Shown piece by piece: positions 6,703 to 10,054 of a stretch of DNA of 10,054 nucleotides. Below the pieces are notes generated by a model. It did not search any database. It had not been told where the DNA came from and worked only from the letters and a program-made list of their open reading frames with translations. Position numbers and translations under genes: made by a program. This DNA comes from an uncultured bacterium (GTDB taxonomy: Bacteria; Planctomycetota; UBA1135; GCA-002686595). Location of the stretch: assembly GCA_902826945.1 (NCBI GenBank), contig CADEGS010000046.1, positions 14,094 to 24,147 on the forward strand, in the 5' to 3' direction. Within the stretch, counting starts at the first letter, position 1. Each line of letters opens with the position of its first letter.

Positions 6703-7181
6703 CAGGCCACCCAGCGCGCGGGCTCGAGGAAGGCCAGGCGCAAGACGACCATCACGGCGCAACCGTAGAGGCCGGCGACCACGTCGTCGAGCAGGATCCC
6801 GTCCCCGCCGCCCATGCGCTCGAGCCGGCGCGCCGGCGGCGGCTTGAAGACGTCGAAGAAGCGGAAGACGAAGAAGGCGACGGCCAGCGCCAGCAGGCTC
6901 GGCCCGCGCGCCCACAGGCAGGTGACGAGGTAGCCGATGACCTCGTCGAGCACGAAGAAGCCCGGATCCTTCTCGCCGGCGTAGCGCTCGGACCACTCGC
7001 CCAGCGAGCGGCCGATCGCGTACAGCACCGCGCACGCGAGCAGGCTCCACAGCACGTAGTGGCGCGTCGGCGCCAGGCACCAGGCGATCGCCACGCCGCC
7101 CAGCGTGCCGAACGTGCCGGAGGCGACCGGCGCCAGCCCCAGGAAGCCGCACGAGACGACGGCGAGCTTGAGGCGGTCCAT
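6702..7181 (-). CDS. pgpA: Phosphatidylglycerophosphatase A
   Basis: Inner-membrane enzyme that removes the terminal phosphate from phosphatidylglycerophosphate to give phosphatidylglycerol, the step after PgsA. It has 159 residues, the usual family size. Family motifs appear in order: the N-terminal Gly-rich GFLGLAPVASGTFGTLGG (12-29), KDPGFFVLDEVIG (71-83), FRFFDVFKPPP (106-116), and GGGDGILLDDVVAG (125-138), which carries the acidic metal-binding residues. Hydrophobic segments fit a small multi-pass membrane protein. ATG 7181 shares one base with the pgsA stop (TGATG) and has a GGGAG site four bases upstream. The far end overlaps the start of the SpoIIE-like gene in the same way. This places it firmly inside an operon. 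Confidence 0.95.
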   Translation of the reverse strand: MDRLKLAVVSCGFLGLAPVASGTFGTLGGVAIAWCLAPTRHYVLWSLLACAVLYAIGRSLGEWSERYAGEKDPGFFVLDEVIGYLVTCLWARGPSLLALAVAFFVFRFFDVFKPPPARRLERMGGGDGILLDDVVAGLYGCAVMVVLRLAFLEPARWVA

Positions 7182-7798
7182 CACGCTCCCCCGCCCGTCG
7201 TGGAGAGCAGCCGGCGCGTCTTCATGGCGTAGGTGAAGCCCGAGCCCAGCGAGGCGAGCAGCGTGCCCCACACGAAGACGTGGCCCGCGCCGTGCAGGAA
7301 GGAGCGCAGCACGTCGGGCCACGCGAAGGCGTGCAGCCCGAGCACCACGCCGATCGCGATGCACTGCAGCACCATCTTGAGCTTGCCGAAGCCGTCGGCG
7401 GGGAAGGCCAGCCCCTGGCTCTCGACGTAGCCGCGGATGCCGGTCACGAGGAACTCGCGCGCCAGCACGACGACCACGATCCAGGCCGGGAACCACGGGC
7501 GCGACCACTCCATGACGGCCAGGAAGATCATCGTGCCCACGACCATGATCTTGTCCACGAACGGGTCGGCCACGCGGCCGAAGGCCGTCACGAGGTTGCC
7601 GCGGCGCGCCAGCCAGCCGTCGAGGAAGTCGCTGACGGCGATCGCCAGGAACAGCCAGAAGGAGAGGCCGAGCAGCGCCTCGGAGGGCAGCGCGGCCTGC
7701 ATGCGGTCGAGCGAGAGGATCGAGAACAGGAGCAGCGAGCCGACGAAGCGCAGGCCCGTGATGCGGTTCGGCCAGTGCGCGAAGACGCCGGAGCTCAC
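7181..7798 (-). CDS. pgsA: CDP-diacylglycerol--glycerol-3-phosphate 3-phosphatidyltransferase
   Basis: Integral membrane enzyme that joins CDP-diacylglycerol and glycerol-3-phosphate to form phosphatidylglycerophosphate, the committed step to phosphatidylglycerol. The full CDP-alcohol phosphotransferase signature DxxDGxxARx8GxxxDxxxD is present and intact: D57, D60, G61, A64, R65, G74, D78 and D82. The PgsA-type AREFLVTGIRG follows at 113-123. At 205 residues, with several hydrophobic helices, it is of normal size. The start is GTG 7798, which overlaps the rimO stop by four bases (GTGA), with GGAG 8 bases upstream. The product feeds directly into PgpA, encoded next. Confidence 0.95.
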   Translation of the reverse strand: MSSGVFAHWPNRITGLRFVGSLLLFSILSLDRMQAALPSEALLGLSFWLFLAIAVSDFLDGWLARRGNLVTAFGRVADPFVDKIMVVGTMIFLAVMEWSRPWFPAWIVVVVLAREFLVTGIRGYVESQGLAFPADGFGKLKMVLQCIAIGVVLGLHAFAWPDVLRSFLHGAGHVFVWGTLLASLGSGFTYAMKTRRLLSTTGGGA

Positions 7799-9213
7799 CG
7801 CGCCGACTCCACCCCCGCGCCCGCGCGGCAGACCAGGTTGCGCTCCTCGTCGAGCCCGGTCACGCGCGCGAGCAGGCGGTCGCCGACGCGCGCGCGCGCC
7901 GCGGCCGGGCCCTCGAGCGTGGCGATCAGGTCCACCTCGGGCGCGTCGGCGGGCGTGCGCCCGACCGCGCGCGTCGCGTGGCGCTCGTCCACGAGGACCT
8001 CGACGTCCGTGCCGACCAGCGCGCGCTGCTGCGCTTCCAGCACCTCGTCGCGCGCGGCCAGCACGCGCGCGATGCGCTCCTCGACCCGCTCGGGCGCGAC
8101 GCGCTCGGGCAGGTCGAAGCCGGCCGTGCCCTCTTCGGGCGAGTACGCGAAGGCGCCCAGGCGGCCGAGCCCGCAGGCGCGCACGAGCGCGACCAGCTCG
8201 TCCACGTCCGCCTCGCTCTCGCCCGGGAAGCCGAGCAGCACCGTCGTGCGCAGCGTGATCGCGGGCACCTCCTCGCGCAGCCGCTCGAGCGTGGCGCGCA
8301 CCTGCTCGCCCGAGCCGGCGCGGCGCATCGCGCGCAGCACGGGCGTGGCGGCGTGCTGCACGGGGATGTCGAGGTAGGGGAGCACGCGCGGGTGGTCGCG
8401 CAGGAGCGCCGTCAGCTCCCAGGGGAAGCGGTTGGGGTAGGCGTACATCACGCGCAGGCGGTGCTCGCCCTCGAGCTCGGCCAGCGCCTCGACCAGGCGC
8501 GGGAGCGAACTCCCGAGGTCGCGTCCCCAGGCGGTCGAGTCCTCGGCCACGAGCACGAGCTCGCGCACGCCGGCGTCGAGCAGCTCGCGCGCCTCGGAGA
8601 CGAGCGCCGCCAGCGGCTTCGAGCGGTGCGGCCCGCGGATGGCCGGGATGGCGCAGAAGCTGCAGGTGTGGTCGCAGCCGTGCGAGATGCGCAGGTACGC
8701 GTACGAGCGCGGCGTCGAGAGCAGGCGCGCGCCTTCGCGCTCGGGCGCGCGCAGGCCGCCCGCCTCGAGGTAGCGCGGCACGGCGCGGCCCTCGGCCAGG
8801 CCGCGCACCGAGCGCGCCAGCGCGCGGTAGTCGGAGATCTCGGCGAAGAGGTCCACCTCGGGGAAGCGCTCGGCCAGCGAGCGGCGGTAGCGCTGCACCA
8901 GGCAGCCGGCCACGACGACGGCCTCGAGCTCGCCGCGCCTCTTGCGCGCGAGCAGGTCGCGGATCGCGTCCTCGGACTCCTGGCGCGCCGGCCCGATGAA
9001 CGAGCAGGTGTTCAGGACGCCGACGCTGGCGTCCTCGAGCGTGCCCGCCACCGTGCAGCCCTCCTCCGCCAGGCGCGCCAGGATCAGCTCGGAGTCGATC
9101 AGGTTGCGCGCGCAACCCAGATGGACCAGGGATACGGTGAGAGGGCTCAACGGTCGGGGGGCGGGCGCGACGGCGCGGCCCGCGCGGCTCCGGACCCCGG
9201 CGGGCGGCGTCAC
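7795..9213 (-). CDS. rimO: Ribosomal protein S12 methylthiotransferase RimO
   Basis: Radical-SAM enzyme that adds a methylthio group to a conserved aspartate of ribosomal protein S12. The N-terminal cluster cysteines are in HLGCARNLIDSE, LNTCSFIG and VAGCLVQRY, and the radical-SAM CxxxCxxC is in ISHGCDHTCSFCAIPAIRG. Other RimO-type blocks are PYLDIPVQHA, LRTTVLLGFPGE and AFAYSPEEGT. A TRAM domain closes the protein (VGDRLLARVTGLDEERNLV). RimO fits better than MiaB or MtaB because of the NLIDSE, GCLVQRY and SPEEGT blocks. I take GTG 9213 as the start because it overlaps the ftsK stop in the GTGA arrangement seen again at pgsA, giving 472 residues. That adds about 25 unconserved residues; TTG 9150 (MSPLTVSLVHLG, 451 residues) would give a normal-length N-terminus but has no ribosome-binding site. 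GTG 9237 is also possible. Confidence 0.95.
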   Translation of the reverse strand: MTPPAGVRSRAGRAVAPAPRPLSPLTVSLVHLGCARNLIDSELILARLAEEGCTVAGTLEDASVGVLNTCSFIGPARQESEDAIRDLLARKRRGELEAVVVAGCLVQRYRRSLAERFPEVDLFAEISDYRALARSVRGLAEGRAVPRYLEAGGLRAPEREGARLLSTPRSYAYLRISHGCDHTCSFCAIPAIRGPHRSKPLAALVSEARELLDAGVRELVLVAEDSTAWGRDLGSSLPRLVEALAELEGEHRLRVMYAYPNRFPWELTALLRDHPRVLPYLDIPVQHAATPVLRAMRRAGSGEQVRATLERLREEVPAITLRTTVLLGFPGESEADVDELVALVRACGLGRLGAFAYSPEEGTAGFDLPERVAPERVEERIARVLAARDEVLEAQQRALVGTDVEVLVDERHATRAVGRTPADAPEVDLIATLEGPAAARARVGDRLLARVTGLDEERNLVCRAGAGVESAR

Positions 9214-10054
9214 ACGGCGGGCGCCTGCGCCTCCCACTCCTCGCGGGTGAGGAGTATATCCCGGGTGCGCCCGCCCATGTACGGGCCGATGAGGCCGCGC
9301 TCCTGGAGCTCGTCGAGGACCCGGCAGGCCTGGTCGAAGTCGAGCTGGAAGCTGCGCTGGAGCATCGAGACCGCGACGCGGTTGTGCTCGATCACGGCGC
9401 AGCCGGCGTCGTGGACGAGCTGGGCGAAGCCGAGGCCGTCCTGCGCGTCGGCCGGGCCGTCGGCCACGGCGGACGCCGGCGCCGGCGCGCGGGCCGCCGC
9501 GGGCGCGAGGATCTTGAGCGGCTCGTCCGCATCGGAGCCCTCGTCGGGGGACTCGGCCGCGAGCTCGGCGGCCTCGTCCTCCTCGTCCTCCTCGCTCGGC
9601 TCCTCGTCGGCCTCCTGCTCGTCCTCCTCGAGGAAGGCTTCCTCGTCCTCGTCTTCGTCCTCGTCTTCGTCCAGCTCGTCCTCGTCGGAGGCCTCCTCCT
9701 CCAGCTCGGCGGCGAGCGCGTCCTCGTCCTCCTCGAGGTCTTCCTCGTCGGCCTCGTCGTCGGAGAGCTCGTCCTCCTCGTCGAGCTCGGCCTCGAGCTC
9801 CTCGTCGGCGGCCTCCTCGTCCTCGAGCGCGAGCCCGTCCTCGACGGGCGGCGCGAGCGCCTCGAGCGCCTCCAGCTCCTCGCTCTCGGCCGCCAGGTCG
9901 CGCTCACCGAGCGCCTCGCGCGGCTCGGGCTCGTGGCGCGTCGGGTCGCTCTGGTCGAAGAGGCCCGCCTGCTCCCAGGCCGGGGGCCGCGGGCGCTCGG
10001 CGCCGCCGGCCTCGAGCTCGGCCGGCGCAGGCTCGGCGGCCGCGCCGCGGCGGC
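9210..10054 (-). CDS. ftsK: Probable DNA translocase FtsK, C-terminal part: acidic linker plus gamma domain (5' end outside window)
   Basis: The frame is open from the right edge to TGA 9212-9210, giving 280 residues. The last 75 or so form an FtsK gamma winged helix (VIEHNRVAVSMLQRSFQLD, then RVLDELQERGLIGP and TRDILLTREEW), the domain that reads polar chromosome sequences and interacts with recombinases. Before it lies about 125 residues dominated by Glu and Asp (about 9525-9900), and before that a Pro/Ala/Glu-rich stretch. No motor ATPase motif is in view, whereas in familiar FtsK proteins the motor leads into gamma through a short linker. Full-length FtsK is inferred because the gene is followed by rimO and pgsA, a neighbourhood known for ftsK/spoIIIE. 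A motorless gamma-domain protein remains possible. In the recognition helix the usual GYNRAARxxE reads DFDQACRVLD, so the key Asn is Asp. Confidence 0.85.
   Translation of the reverse strand, partial: RRGAAAEPAPAELEAGGAERPRPPAWEQAGLFDQSDPTRHEPEPREALGERDLAAESEELEALEALAPPVEDGLALEDEEAADEELEAELDEEDELSDDEADEEDLEEDEDALAAELEEEASDEDELDEDEDEDEDEEAFLEEDEQEADEEPSEEDEEDEAAELAAESPDEGSDADEPLKILAPAAARAPAPASAVADGPADAQDGLGFAQLVHDAGCAVIEHNRVAVSMLQRSFQLDFDQACRVLDELQERGLIGPYMGGRTRDILLTREEWEAQAPAV
9541..9840. repeat. Low-complexity GAG/GAC codon repeat inside the ftsK reading frame
   Basis: On the + strand this is a near-continuous run of TCCTCG, CTCGTC and TCGTCC hexamers. On the coding (-) strand these are GAG, GAC and GAA codons for Glu and Asp. 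The longest pure acidic stretch is around 9640-9680 (DEDEDEDEDEE). It encodes the acidic linker before the gamma domain. Such tracts can change length by slippage, so copy number may vary between strains, and assembly here deserves care. Confidence 0.75.

Noticed and set aside
5284..8377. Long + strand open frames opposite the SpoIIE-like, pgpA, pgsA and rimO genes
   Set aside because: They are low-complexity Arg/Ala/His/Glu translations lying opposite well-supported genes with full family motifs.
9392..9907. A Ser/Arg/Thr-rich alternative - strand frame across the acidic repeat
   Set aside because: It is a shifted reading of the GAG/GAC codon repeat; the ftsK frame, which runs on into a clear gamma domain, is the real one.

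Overview
This window is chromosomal DNA from a very GC-rich bacterium. One counted 60-base row in priA (2821-2880) is about 88% G+C. The gene content is core and Gram-negative-like: a Rep-type helicase, PriA, RimO, PgsA, PgpA and FtsK. Together with a HAMP/SpoIIE-type regulator and a MazG-like protein with a Cys tail, this suggests a Planctomycetota- or Myxococcota-like lineage. That placement is an inference from gene style and base composition, and no marker in the window settles it.

Layout. At the left edge (1-603, + strand) lies the C-terminal 200 residues of a UvrD/Rep-family helicase. Every other gene is on the - strand. Read in the direction of transcription, from right to left, there is a compact series. 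The C-terminus of a probable FtsK translocase (to 9210) comes first, then rimO (9213-7795), pgsA (7798-7181), pgpA (7181-6702) and a membrane-anchored HAMP plus SpoIIE-phosphatase-fold protein (6702-5320). Each junction in that series is a 1- or 4-base stop/start overlap, so this is almost certainly one translationally coupled operon. After a 95-base gap come a 93-residue MazG-like pyrophosphohydrolase (5224-4943) and, two bases further on, priA (4940-2664). After another gap of about 110 bases there is an overlapping pair of small unknown genes: a four-helix membrane protein (2549-2100) and a zinc-ribbon protein (2109-1756).

Between these genes and the helicase lies an island at roughly 620-1750 whose base composition is strikingly different (one counted row, 1141-1200, is 40% G+C). 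It carries one gene for a probable secreted, cysteine-containing protein of unknown function (1577-738). That gene has a textbook Shine-Dalgarno sequence and small flanking inverted repeats. It is the best candidate for recently acquired DNA here.

How the genes fit together. PgsA and PgpA are consecutive steps in phosphatidylglycerol synthesis. RimO modifies ribosomal protein S12. FtsK moves chromosome ends at division. PriA restarts stalled replication forks, and the Rep-like helicase works on the same problem. The ftsK-rimO-pgsA order is a known bacterial neighbourhood and supports the FtsK call.

Main points of interest: (1) the SpoIIE-like protein lacks two of the usual metal-binding aspartates and may be a pseudophosphatase; (2) the low-GC island with its orphan secreted protein; (3) a very acidic stretch directly before the FtsK gamma domain, and an altered recognition helix in that domain; (4) a Cys-rich tail on the MazG-like protein. 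I did not find a CRISPR array, a recognisable transposase or integrase, a tRNA or an rRNA.
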